Assembly: GCA_905221605.1 (NCBI GenBank)
Contig: CAJNDS010002225.1
Span: forward strand, 200,001 to 262,000
Reading direction: 5' to 3'
DNA from: Symbiodinium natans
Taxonomy: Eukaryota; Sar; Dinophyceae; Suessiales; Symbiodiniaceae
DNA: 62,000 nt
A model generated the notes under the pieces. The model made no database searches. It was not told the DNA's origin and saw only the letters and a list, made by a program, of their open reading frames with translations. The number at the start of each line of letters is the position of its first letter. Position 1 is the stretch's first letter. Position numbers and translations under genes: made by a program. Positions 28,866 to 38,200 of this stretch are shown here, piece by piece.

Positions 28866-31557
28866 TGCCTTCCTTGCACTCCTCAGTTATCGATGCGTCT
28901 CCCTCTCGAGCAGATTGGTTCTCCGGTCTATCCTCACCCATAGCATCATCCTCTTCTCCATCCGACTCTGCATCGTCTTCCATCATCTCTGCGTCATCTG
29001 CCATCGCCTTCAGCTGCCCGATAGCCGCCATAGCTCTTAGAGCTTGATACTCGGGGTCCTTCATGTGGAAGCCGGCCGCCGTGTACATGATCACTTTCAT
29101 CCGGTGCCAAGAACCCCTATCTCCGGCTGACACACAGTGAGCTTCGGACTTACCACACATTGTCTTCCACACCGGCACAATCACTTTCGTCTTCAGTGAC
29201 CGGTCTGCCTTCGCCACTTCTATCCAGCGTCTGAGCCAGACTCCAACCTCTCCAATGCTATCCCTGCCCTCCTCGCTGATCACCTCCCTAATAGCTGAAG
29301 TTTCCCTATCACATAACTCCATGTCTCGCGGGGTCGGCCACATCATTCCAAACATCGAGATGAACAGGATCTGCGCCCAGAAGCCGAACGTTCGCCCGGC
29401 ACTGATGTACAACTTTCCCGCGTCCACCCCTATTCGAGGAAACGCCGTACGCATAACGTTCCAAGGCAGAGTGATGATTCCAGACTTCTTCATCAGTTTA
29501 TCCATGGCTTCTCCAGCCCTTATCAGCTCCTTAGCCTCCTCCCTGACTCTGTAGTTAGTGGGGAATCCATTCTCTTCGAAATTTCCGGGCCCTACCCAGA
29601 GCACATTGGCATTGGCTTTCCTGATCGTCTCCCTCGTCTCCCTCGCCACCTTGGTCTTAGTGTCATCGTCCGTAGCCTCGAACCGTCTAACCTCGTCTAT
29701 TGCTCGGCGAGCATTCCCTGCTGCCATTCCAGCCGGGGCCAATACCACAACAATGTTCGTCACTTGATTCCCTCCCATGCCCTTCGAGACGCATTCCTTG
29801 CACACTTCCTGAACCTTCTTGTACGCACCCTGGTAGGTCATCTCCTGCGTTCCTGTCAATTTGTGTGTAATGAACGACATACTCTCCGCGGCCTTTCCAT
29901 AGTCTCCGTGCGCCTTCAATAGCATTGCTATCCACTCTCGGACTTCCCCTGGTGACGCCGGATTCTTCTTATTCGAGACGCCCTCTATTCCCTCAGGTAT
30001 GATGATGTGTACGTAGGTCTTCTGATCCGCACTACATCGGAGCTGAAGTGGCGGCTTCATTCCCTCCGCCCACCATGTCACCAGCTCAGCCGCCTTGCGC
30101 TCATGGAATGCAGTAGCTATGTCAAACATCCACTCGTAGGTCTCCACCGCGGACTCAAGCTCGCTCGAAAGCGCTGGCTCCATCAATCTCCCTCCAACTC
30201 CGCCCATTCCTATGCCAATGATAGCCGCCCAGGCCTGAGCCTCGAACGCCCAGCTCTGGTCGACGTCCTCCGGTCTGTTCCACCCATATTTCCTGGGTGC
30301 CTTTTCTATCCCCAACACTATGCTTCCCACGTCCGCCATTTCCAAAACCTTGCCCATGTGGTGCGTGGCCTTATTCGCGTTCTCCATGACTTTCTCCTCT
30401 ATCCCGCTGCTCTCCACACACCGTCTGTAAATGGCTGGCCCCACAAAACTCCTCCACGGCATCTTCACGACAGCGCTATCGTGTCCCGTGGCCATTGGGG
30501 CCTCTATCCCCATATACTCCAACAAACGTATCACATTGGCCCATTCACTATCCACCGGGTAGTAGTCCTTGTCTCGATCAGGCCCAGACACGCCCCCACC
30601 GCTAGGCAACTCCGCTATCCATCCCCTCATGAGCTCTATCAAACCACTTCTTGAGCCAGTTGGCTGTTCGACGACCTTCGTGACATTTTCGTCACCTTCC
30701 CGATGCAGGAACTCGTGTTCCATCTTCCAATCCACAGGGCGCTCAGGAAGAGGTCCTCGGGCCGGGCCTATAATTGCGCGCTTTTCCAGGTGATATCGCC
30801 AATACAGCCTCTCAACCCCTTGCGGGTGCTTCTCCATCAGCGCCGACATCTCACTCATGAGATGGCTATTCGCTCCTAAACCCGGGTGCTTCGGCCTACA
30901 GATGAGTGCATGCCCGATGATCTTCGTGGCCCTCATAAAGCAGAACAGTACCCCGTCTATCTCCACTCTATCCACATCCATTCGGATCTGCCCGTCAGGC
31001 ACCGACGATCTCCTTGTCCCCACATCCATTTTGACATTCTTGCCTATCCTTCTGAAGCCGGCCAGTACTCTTACTATCCATCCATTCCCTAACGAATGCC
31101 ATGTAGAGTATGATGCTGTACCACAGATGCTTCGTCCAAACCAGCATCCCGCAGAGTCGTTCACACTGGGAGCGCCGGTCGTCCACGTGACCAGCGGATG
31201 GCTTCGATCTATCCCACCAGATGCTATCATCGACCACAACGCCTCTAGAGACGTTCCGTGGAAAATCCACCCGGGCACATTGAACTCCTCATTCCCGACC
31301 GACATCTCCTGATTCAGCTTCTCTGCTCCGGCGTACTCGGCCTTCGTGGGTACCCACATACATCGCGAATCCGTGAAATGTTCTTTCACATCCTTAATCC
31401 CCCCGTCTGCCTGGACCTCCGGAAATGTGATCACTTCTTCGGCCAGGGACCAGTGCAACAGGTGTAGAACTGACGTCGGTCCCCCTATCTGCCATGACAG
31501 TGTATCCAGATACTCCTTCATCTGTCCATTTGCTGCATTCGCCATAACTCCGTACAA
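28669..31557 (-). CDS. Giant element ORF5: ADP-ribosyltransferase-like / hydrolase-like protein (tentative)
   Basis: This 962-codon frame is in +1 relative to the RT ORF and overlaps it by 164 bp, opening with TTG. Near residues 85-110 the motif WIFHGTSLEALWSMIASGG resembles the start of PARP/ART-type folds, where an HGT triad is followed by a helix and a glycine. Around residues 590-665 a segment (VVVLAPAGMAAGN, later VLWVGPGNFEENG) recalls SGNH-hydrolase-like modules. Both assignments are by eye and weak. The start of the frame lies where the Copia RNase H should continue after the RT connection domain. The tail is a Glu/Arg-rich low-complexity region. It has no recognisable env features. 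Confidence 0.7.
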   Translation of the reverse strand: MYGVMANAANGQMKEYLDTLSWQIGGPTSVLHLLHWSLAEEVITFPEVQADGGIKDVKEHFTDSRCMWVPTKAEYAGAEKLNQEMSVGNEEFNVPGWIFHGTSLEALWSMIASGGIDRSHPLVTWTTGAPSVNDSAGCWFGRSICGTASYSTWHSLGNGWIVRVLAGFRRIGKNVKMDVGTRRSSVPDGQIRMDVDRVEIDGVLFCFMRATKIIGHALICRPKHPGLGANSHLMSEMSALMEKHPQGVERLYWRYHLEKRAIIGPARGPLPERPVDWKMEHEFLHREGDENVTKVVEQPTGSRSGLIELMRGWIAELPSGGGVSGPDRDKDYYPVDSEWANVIRLLEYMGIEAPMATGHDSAVVKMPWRSFVGPAIYRRCVESSGIEEKVMENANKATHHMGKVLEMADVGSIVLGIEKAPRKYGWNRPEDVDQSWAFEAQAWAAIIGIGMGGVGGRLMEPALSSELESAVETYEWMFDIATAFHERKAAELVTWWAEGMKPPLQLRCSADQKTYVHIIIPEGIEGVSNKKNPASPGEVREWIAMLLKAHGDYGKAAESMSFITHKLTGTQEMTYQGAYKKVQEVCKECVSKGMGGNQVTNIVVVLAPAGMAAGNARRAIDEVRRFEATDDDTKTKVARETRETIRKANANVLWVGPGNFEENGFPTNYRVREEAKELIRAGEAMDKLMKKSGIITLPWNVMRTAFPRIGVDAGKLYISAGRTFGFWAQILFISMFGMMWPTPRDMELCDRETSAIREVISEEGRDSIGEVGVWLRRWIEVAKADRSLKTKVIVPVWKTMCGKSEAHCVSAGDRGSWHRMKVIMYTAAGFHMKDPEYQALRAMAAIGQLKAMADDAEMMEDDAESDGEEDDAMGEDRPENQSAREGDASITEECKEGSDEGFASVSVRTKEGEERKPGGEEEEGAARECSGAREPTTREASKRREEKKCRGKGGRWQRWRST

Positions 31558-34500
31558 GACGGATGTCTCCTATCCTATCCCCGACCCATCCGTAGAGGCT
31601 CGTTGTGGTCGTCTCGTTGATGTATGAGATCAGTCTATGCGTTCTCTTGTCACAGAGATGTGTCCAGGTCGTCAGCCTCGACGCCAGAACCTGTACTGGT
31701 CGCAGTAGGTCATACCTTCCGACTCTGGCCCCATACAAGATCTTCATGAGTACCGCAGGGGCGTGCTCTTTCAACACTCCCGGCCCCTCATCCGGCAGCT
31801 CGTACTTGGCTATTCCCATAATTTCGTTCACCTTGTCGTCTACTGGGTTCTCGTCGAACTCTGGGCGGCTCTCGTCGAGATATGGGGTCTTAGCTTTATC
31901 CAGTGGCTTAGGATATGCCGTCGAGCACAACTCTTGATATCTATCCACACACTGCTTCATGAAATCGGTAACATCATATCGAAGGATCCTGATCTCATCT
32001 GGACTATCTTCCTTCGCCTCGGCCTTCCCCACGAAATTAGGCGGTTCCTTCTTGGGCTCGATGATCTTCGTCCACTCGTGTCTCGGCTCAAACGGCGACC
32101 GAAAAGGTATCGCGCTAGCCGTGTGCAAGCATCCCAAGTATCTGCCCATACTTCGTGGCTCTTCGAGCTTGATTCTCTTCGCCAGCTTCTCCCATCCTAT
32201 CGCTAAGTTCTCTTTGGGCCCCGCAAGCTTGAAGTCGTCGACGTAGATCACCAGCATCAGCTTCAGCTCCTTATGGAAGAACACACTAGGCCAATCTGAG
32301 AGGAATTCGAAGCCGACCTCAGTCACGGCCTTTTCGCAGTGCTTTTCCCAGAACCCCCCGGCATCCGGATGCCCGTATAAAGCTAGTCTCAGTGGCACCA
32401 CGGGGTCGTCTATGCCCTCCCATTCATCTGGCCACCTATCCCTCGGGATCCGTATCCATGTTTTAGGCCCCCCCAACAGCGCCTGCGTGTATGCCGACTC
32501 ACCGTCCGACATCTCGATGTCATGTCCTGGCAGCATCCCATAGGCATCCGCCATCTTGCCTGCCTCAAGTGTCGCGGGACATGATGTGATTTCCTGAAAG
32601 ATGGCCCACTTTCCCTCCTGGTCTTTGACATGACATCCCTCAAACACAACTCTCCCCTTATACTTTCTAAGAGGATCGTCTTCAGCAAGCTCCCAGTTCT
32701 TTTCCACACAGATGTCAAAGATACGACCTACATGAGCTATTTCCCCTCTATCCATTGCCTCCCGTTGAACGTCCTTCCACGAACGCACCTCCTCCATTAT
32801 CCAGACCACTTGATCCATCAGCTTTTTCCATTCTTTATCAAGCGCTGCCCGAGCCTTGGGGTTGATCGCCCTCTCAGCCTTCGTCACGGGTCTAGCGACA
32901 AGTCCGAAAACTTCCTCGATGTCCTCCTCTTCGTCCTCTATGATTGTGGCCATCAGTGGCTCACACTCTCCCACTGTCTCGTCGATGCTATCACACACTT
33001 CATTTTCCGCAACCTCTTCCCAACTATCCTCTTGATCTGCATCCACCTGTATAGCAGGGACTGCGACTATTCCATCTCCATACTCCTCGTCTTCAGTCTG
33101 ATAACCCTGCCGGATCAAATTATCGACGGGTGTAGTATGCTTGTTCATGAAGCATGCGAAGCAAAGCGTCATCGACGTGAGGATCAAGCTAGGTACCTTG
33201 GCTTTTCCCTCCAACAGTCGTCGACATTCTCGGCACTTGTATGTCCTATTCGAGACATGCTTGATGCCGATTCGCCGCCTATCCTCATCTCTACTCCTCC
33301 TTGCTCTCAGCCCATGATCCACACTATCCCTGTCTCTTTCCCTCGCACGGGCCTCCCTTGCCCAGATTGCTTTCTTGCTCTCCCGATGTGCCCTACGATG
33401 TCTCACTTCCTTCACGTTCTCAGGCATCATGCACCCGCGCATCCTCGGCCGTAGACATACTCCCTTAGCGAATTCCATTCTCATGATTGGCCCCCCTCCT
33501 CCTCCAAACGTGATGGGAAAGCTATTTCTATTCTGTATAGCCACCAGGATCTCTCGCTCAGGTGATACCTCGTATCCTATGACGTCGCACATGGTTTCTG
33601 CCACAAGCTGCCCGAGCGCAGACACTCTTACACTGGTGCCAGGATCTTCCGGATACGCTATCCCAGTACGAACCCAGGTGTATCCTATCAGTGGAACATG
33701 GATGTCGTCCTTTAGTTCGAGGACTAGTGCGTTCCTCTCTGCCTCCCACATGACTATGTTGCATTCGCCCTTCTCCATAGTTTCGAGGTTAATGGTTTCG
33801 GCGTGTCCGGCCCTGAAGAATGCCTCATCCACCGGTTCCCGTTCCTCTTCTAGGTCTGACAACGTCCATCCTTCCGAGTCAAACACATCGCTCTGGTCGT
33901 CGAATCCGGGGTTTTCCTCTCTATCTTGGTCATGGCGCCGATCTGCGTCGTGGTTCTCCCTCTCCCCGGTCAGCACTATCATCCATCCGTCCCCGTTCAG
34001 GTCTCCCACCTCAAGCTCTTCTCCAGGGTAAGCTACTGCGGCCCCTCCGGTGCTATGTCTGATGCGGCGACTGTTCTGCTTCGTCATCATAACCTTGCCT
34101 ATGTCGTCGCCGTCAACCAGGATCACGCGCAGATCTTGTGTGTGTTTCGCTCGTGGTCCGAAGATCTCCCTCAATGCCTCTCGGCCAGGATTGTTCATAA
34201 CTATGCATCTTTTCCATCTGATCTCCTCACGACTGATGTATGGTGCCCCATCCTCGGCCGCCGCAGCAGCATAGTTCCTTATCAGCGTCTGATCTTCTCT
34301 ATCCGTAGCATATTCTTCGTGCTCGTCGTCCCCCTCCATGTCTATCACCCAATATGAGTTTCCTCCGTTCATTCTTCTCTTGGCTATCTTCAACAGCTTT
34401 TCTAGTGATCCCCCAGTCTCGTCGCCTCTAATCGTTCCCTTTTCCAGCTGTGCCAAGGAGTCCACGTCCAGTGTCACCATACCACTGCTATATCCGAGAT

Positions 34501-35248
34501 AGTCTCCCCCGTGTTCTTCACATGCCATCGACACCGAATCACCCTCTTCCTCGCCGCAGATGTCTATCACGTCCTTTAACACCTTGATCATTTCGCGTAT
34601 CGCTTTACCCTCCTGCTCTCGCCGTACGTCTATTTTCGCGTCCGATGTCCTCACTATGCGCGACATCAAGTCATGATCCCTTGGCATGTGATCGCATGCT
34701 AACATGTCCGCCGCGATCGCATTCATCATGCATGGTGTGACGACTCCTATGTAACACGACGCGTCTACCCCGTCATGCATACCCAGCATGCATCCATCAC
34801 TCCGCACTATCCACATGTCCCAGGCAAGCGCCATTCGAACAATGGTCTCGTCAGCCATTCGACTTTTACCGCCTATCCAGATGATCGTGGCCACTATTCC
34901 TCTGCTGTTGGCGTCTGTGATAACCTTTTCTACATTGCCAAATACTCTTTCTCGAGCCTCTCGCGTACTATCTAGGCCTTCCTCACGTCTCCACCCGGAT
35001 GCCTTCCGATCGACCTCTGTCCTCATGCCGTCGCTAGACGCATCGATAGCAATGACCACATCCGTCACACCCTCTCCTATCACGCATCCTTCCCCCGATA
35101 TCCAAGATACGTTCTCACCTCCGTTACCCCCGATCTCTTCTAATCCGACCCCCATGATCTGCACTTTAGGCTGTTCGCCCAACTCCCTCATCATTTCCCC
35201 AACGATGTTGTCGGACGGCGTTCGCGCTATTCCAGCTGTGCTGCACAA
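31394..35248 (-). CDS. Giant element RT ORF: reverse transcriptase of Copia type
   Basis: A 1,284-codon frame in -1 relative to the integrase ORF. The first 680 residues are of unknown function and contain a Cys-pair segment (YKCRECRR...LCFACF). Residues about 790-1080 are a Copia RT: KYKGRVVFEG, an SDGESAYTQALLGGP region in place of the usual DV-x-AFL, LALYGHPDAGGFWEKH, and the catalytic IYVDDFKLAG. After the RT comes the connection segment (RTHRLISYINET, then GWVGD). The expected RNase H motif with its first Asp is not intact in this frame and the ORF ends about 60 codons later, so RNase H is split, degenerate or supplied elsewhere. Together with the integrase ORF it makes the pol region. 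Confidence 0.88.
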   Translation of the reverse strand: MCSTAGIARTPSDNIVGEMMRELGEQPKVQIMGVGLEEIGGNGGENVSWISGEGCVIGEGVTDVVIAIDASSDGMRTEVDRKASGWRREEGLDSTREARERVFGNVEKVITDANSRGIVATIIWIGGKSRMADETIVRMALAWDMWIVRSDGCMLGMHDGVDASCYIGVVTPCMMNAIAADMLACDHMPRDHDLMSRIVRTSDAKIDVRREQEGKAIREMIKVLKDVIDICGEEEGDSVSMACEEHGGDYLGYSSGMVTLDVDSLAQLEKGTIRGDETGGSLEKLLKIAKRRMNGGNSYWVIDMEGDDEHEEYATDREDQTLIRNYAAAAAEDGAPYISREEIRWKRCIVMNNPGREALREIFGPRAKHTQDLRVILVDGDDIGKVMMTKQNSRRIRHSTGGAAVAYPGEELEVGDLNGDGWMIVLTGERENHDADRRHDQDREENPGFDDQSDVFDSEGWTLSDLEEEREPVDEAFFRAGHAETINLETMEKGECNIVMWEAERNALVLELKDDIHVPLIGYTWVRTGIAYPEDPGTSVRVSALGQLVAETMCDVIGYEVSPEREILVAIQNRNSFPITFGGGGGPIMRMEFAKGVCLRPRMRGCMMPENVKEVRHRRAHRESKKAIWAREARARERDRDSVDHGLRARRSRDEDRRRIGIKHVSNRTYKCRECRRLLEGKAKVPSLILTSMTLCFACFMNKHTTPVDNLIRQGYQTEDEEYGDGIVAVPAIQVDADQEDSWEEVAENEVCDSIDETVGECEPLMATIIEDEEEDIEEVFGLVARPVTKAERAINPKARAALDKEWKKLMDQVVWIMEEVRSWKDVQREAMDRGEIAHVGRIFDICVEKNWELAEDDPLRKYKGRVVFEGCHVKDQEGKWAIFQEITSCPATLEAGKMADAYGMLPGHDIEMSDGESAYTQALLGGPKTWIRIPRDRWPDEWEGIDDPVVPLRLALYGHPDAGGFWEKHCEKAVTEVGFEFLSDWPSVFFHKELKLMLVIYVDDFKLAGPKENLAIGWEKLAKRIKLEEPRSMGRYLGCLHTASAIPFRSPFEPRHEWTKIIEPKKEPPNFVGKAEAKEDSPDEIRILRYDVTDFMKQCVDRYQELCSTAYPKPLDKAKTPYLDESRPEFDENPVDDKVNEIMGIAKYELPDEGPGVLKEHAPAVLMKILYGARVGRYDLLRPVQVLASRLTTWTHLCDKRTHRLISYINETTTTSLYGWVGDRIGDIRLVRSYGECSKWTDEGVSGYTVMADRGTDVSSTPVALVPGRRSDHISGGPGRRGD

Positions 35249-38200
35249 TTGGTTGATGGTTTTCGTAACCTCCTCAGTATCCCCCCGAATCGGTATCTCC
35301 CTCTATTGCGCATCATCTCTGCCTGTATACAAGAGTCGTACTCAATGGATTCTAAGACCTCTCCAGTATTAGCGCTCCGAGTGACCCTCCACCAGAGCTC
35401 AAGCCGTCTTTTGTCCCTTCCGCCATAGAATCGGTAGGATGTGGCGCGATTGTTTCTTACTGCCCATACTCGGCCACCCTCAGGCATTCCCGGTGGGGGA
35501 TCCCATCGGTACTCCGGCGGTGAGAATTCCTGGCCATGGTCGGTGATTTTCTCCATCCATTCTCGAACTCCAATTTCTGCGGGACGCGGTCCTATTTCCT
35601 CTTGCCCTCGAACGGCCGAAGGGGGCCTCTCTCCTCTGATGATCCTCTCTTTGTCTCCCTCGATATAACGTAGTCGCTGTCCCGGGCTCATCCTATTCCA
35701 CTCTGCTGACGAAATAGAGTTGGGTTTGTGAGATCTCGCGTACGGCCGCTCTATTCTGGGCATGTCTTGTTCGTAGTCTAGACCCACCCCCCGTATACCC
35801 GTCGCCTTCTCTCCCCGCGCCCGCTCCTTGGCTTCATCATCTATCTCTCCCTCAGGCTCCCCCTTTTCCCAGAACGTAGTGCACCCCGTCCATTTCTTGG
35901 TGATCTTCTTCTTGCCCTTCATTCTATCCTCATCCAGCACCTCCGATGTACCATCGGCGTACACTATCCACGTTCGCCTCCTTGGACCCAGCTCTCTATC
36001 CCCGGGGCCACCTGTACCTTTGACCTCCTCGCCTGGGGTACACAGCTCCTTTCGGGGTAAGATGTGATGAAGCGTCCACGAATGGTCTATCTCATCATGT
36101 TCCCAGAAATCCCCGTTTTGAAGATGCTGATCGTCGCACTTAATTTGTCTCATCACATCGGCTCGTACCCTTCTCTCCTCTGCGAAGATTTCCTCCGTCT
36201 CCTCTCCTTGCTGCCCCTCTCTCTCCAGTTCCAATCTGGCCAGGGCATCAGCTCGAGTCGCTGTCATGATTCTCGACTTCCTATCAGCCACAGCTTGCAT
36301 CGGGAAGTAGTTGGGCATCTCCTCGTCAAGTACTATCCTCTTCACGCGGTGTATCGACGGTACCGTCCATCCGTGATACAGGTGCGCCAGCTCAACCACT
36401 ATATAGTCTCCGCTCGGAACACCCCCTGGTTGGAGCGCGTAACCTAGGAACAATCCGGGTGATGTCGGAGTGTCGAACTTCGCCTTGGATGCCATGGCAT
36501 ACGCTTGCTCTTCCTCGGCGTCGTGATCTACATATTCTTCCCCATCCCCACCATCGTCTGCACACGCTGCCTGGCATAAGCCATCCGCTAATGTCGCAAA
36601 GTGCTCATCCAATCTGAAGCCCAGCCTCATCAACTTCCACTTGTCGTCCACAGATGCCTTTTTACCCGCTGCCAGGGTATATCCCACCGCTGTCACTCTA
36701 TCCTCCGGCGCCAAGGCATCTTCAATAGCATGCCAAACTCTTGGATTGAACTTTAGCCCACTATCCACCTTCCGAGTCCTTCCCCATATCCATTTTCCCG
36801 GAAGCACCTCTTTCTCTATCCCGGCGGCCTTGCCACCCTCACTCGCACACTGTTCCTCTTCTGTCCAGATCATAGCTTCGCCCGCCCTCTCGCTTACCGG
36901 TACAACAAAGTTGTATGTCTGGCTCTCGTTAAACTTGTCCTTGTGAGGCCCCATCCTGGTTCCGACAGACACAATCACCGTTGTAAAAGTAGCTTCTGGG
37001 AAGCATTTTGCTATCAGCTCGCAGCACACCATGGCTATCCCCGGATATTCTTTGGCACTATTCGTAACGCCAATCTTTCCTCCGTACGCATACAGCCCCA
37101 GGACTATGAACCCTCTACCGGTGGCCATGCTCCGCGAATTCTTCGCTATTCCTTTTTCTATCGAAGTGAACTTCAGGATGATGTCCTTTGCATGCTGCAC
37201 ATCAAAGTCCTGCGTCATGACCATGTCGAGCGCACGTCTATCGATCTCTCTCAGCTCTTCCTCCCTTTGCGAGCGTTGTTCTTTAGTTTCCTTCGTTTCA
37301 GAGGGCAAGGCCATGCTCGAAACATCTTCATCAGCTCCGAGAATCTCAAGAGCGTCATTTTCAGGATCCCCCCGTTCGAGCAGGGCCGCGTCCTCTTTGC
37401 CAGCTTTTCTAGGCTTTTCGGCAATGGGGAGGTAGTTAACAAGTGCCCCGAAAGGAATCAGTTTCACTTTGTCTTGCTCGTTGCCATGTCTTTTCCCGTA
37501 CGGGCTTACCCCGTCCACTTGTTGTACGTTCCTATGGAAGCAGAACGTCTGCACAGCGTACGGCCACCACTTCGGTTCTAGTCCTGCTTGTCTCAGCAAT
37601 ACTCTGCCACCGTAGATTACTTCTTTGACCTTGAGCTCCGCTATGCTATTCGTTCGGGGTAATCCGGGTGTAGAAGTCGCCCTGCAAGTTCCTATGACGT
37701 CGCAGGCTTTTGAGAATTCACCGGCTCCGTCTGCGTACAGATGCACTACCATATCTGGGCCTCGGAACTCATTGATAGCTCGCACAAACTCATCCGTTCC
37801 CCTGGACTTTACGGGCGTGCAGTGTACCCACTGTGTCTTGAAGTCGAACATCACGATTGCATTGTTTTCTCCGCGGATTCCCTTGTCTTTGTTGCTGCGA
37901 AGAACTATCGTGTCAGCAGTGACCCTCTCCCCGAACTTCTCGGCGCCCTTGTCTGTGATGCCTTCGCCCCTGTTGAAGGGGACGTTTATTGCTTTGCCTT
38001 GTCGACAAGCAACGCAGTGCATGTTCTTTGGGAGATGCGTGAGCAAATGTTCCGTCGATCTTGCATACTCCGGTGAGTATCTTGCTCTCCGGATGCTCAC
38101 AGTTTTGCTCGACCCTATCCCTTCGCCAATTCTATCCGCAACTCGAACCTGATCCGCAGGTCCGTCTTCTGCCTTTGCTTGTTCCACTTCTCCCATGTCA

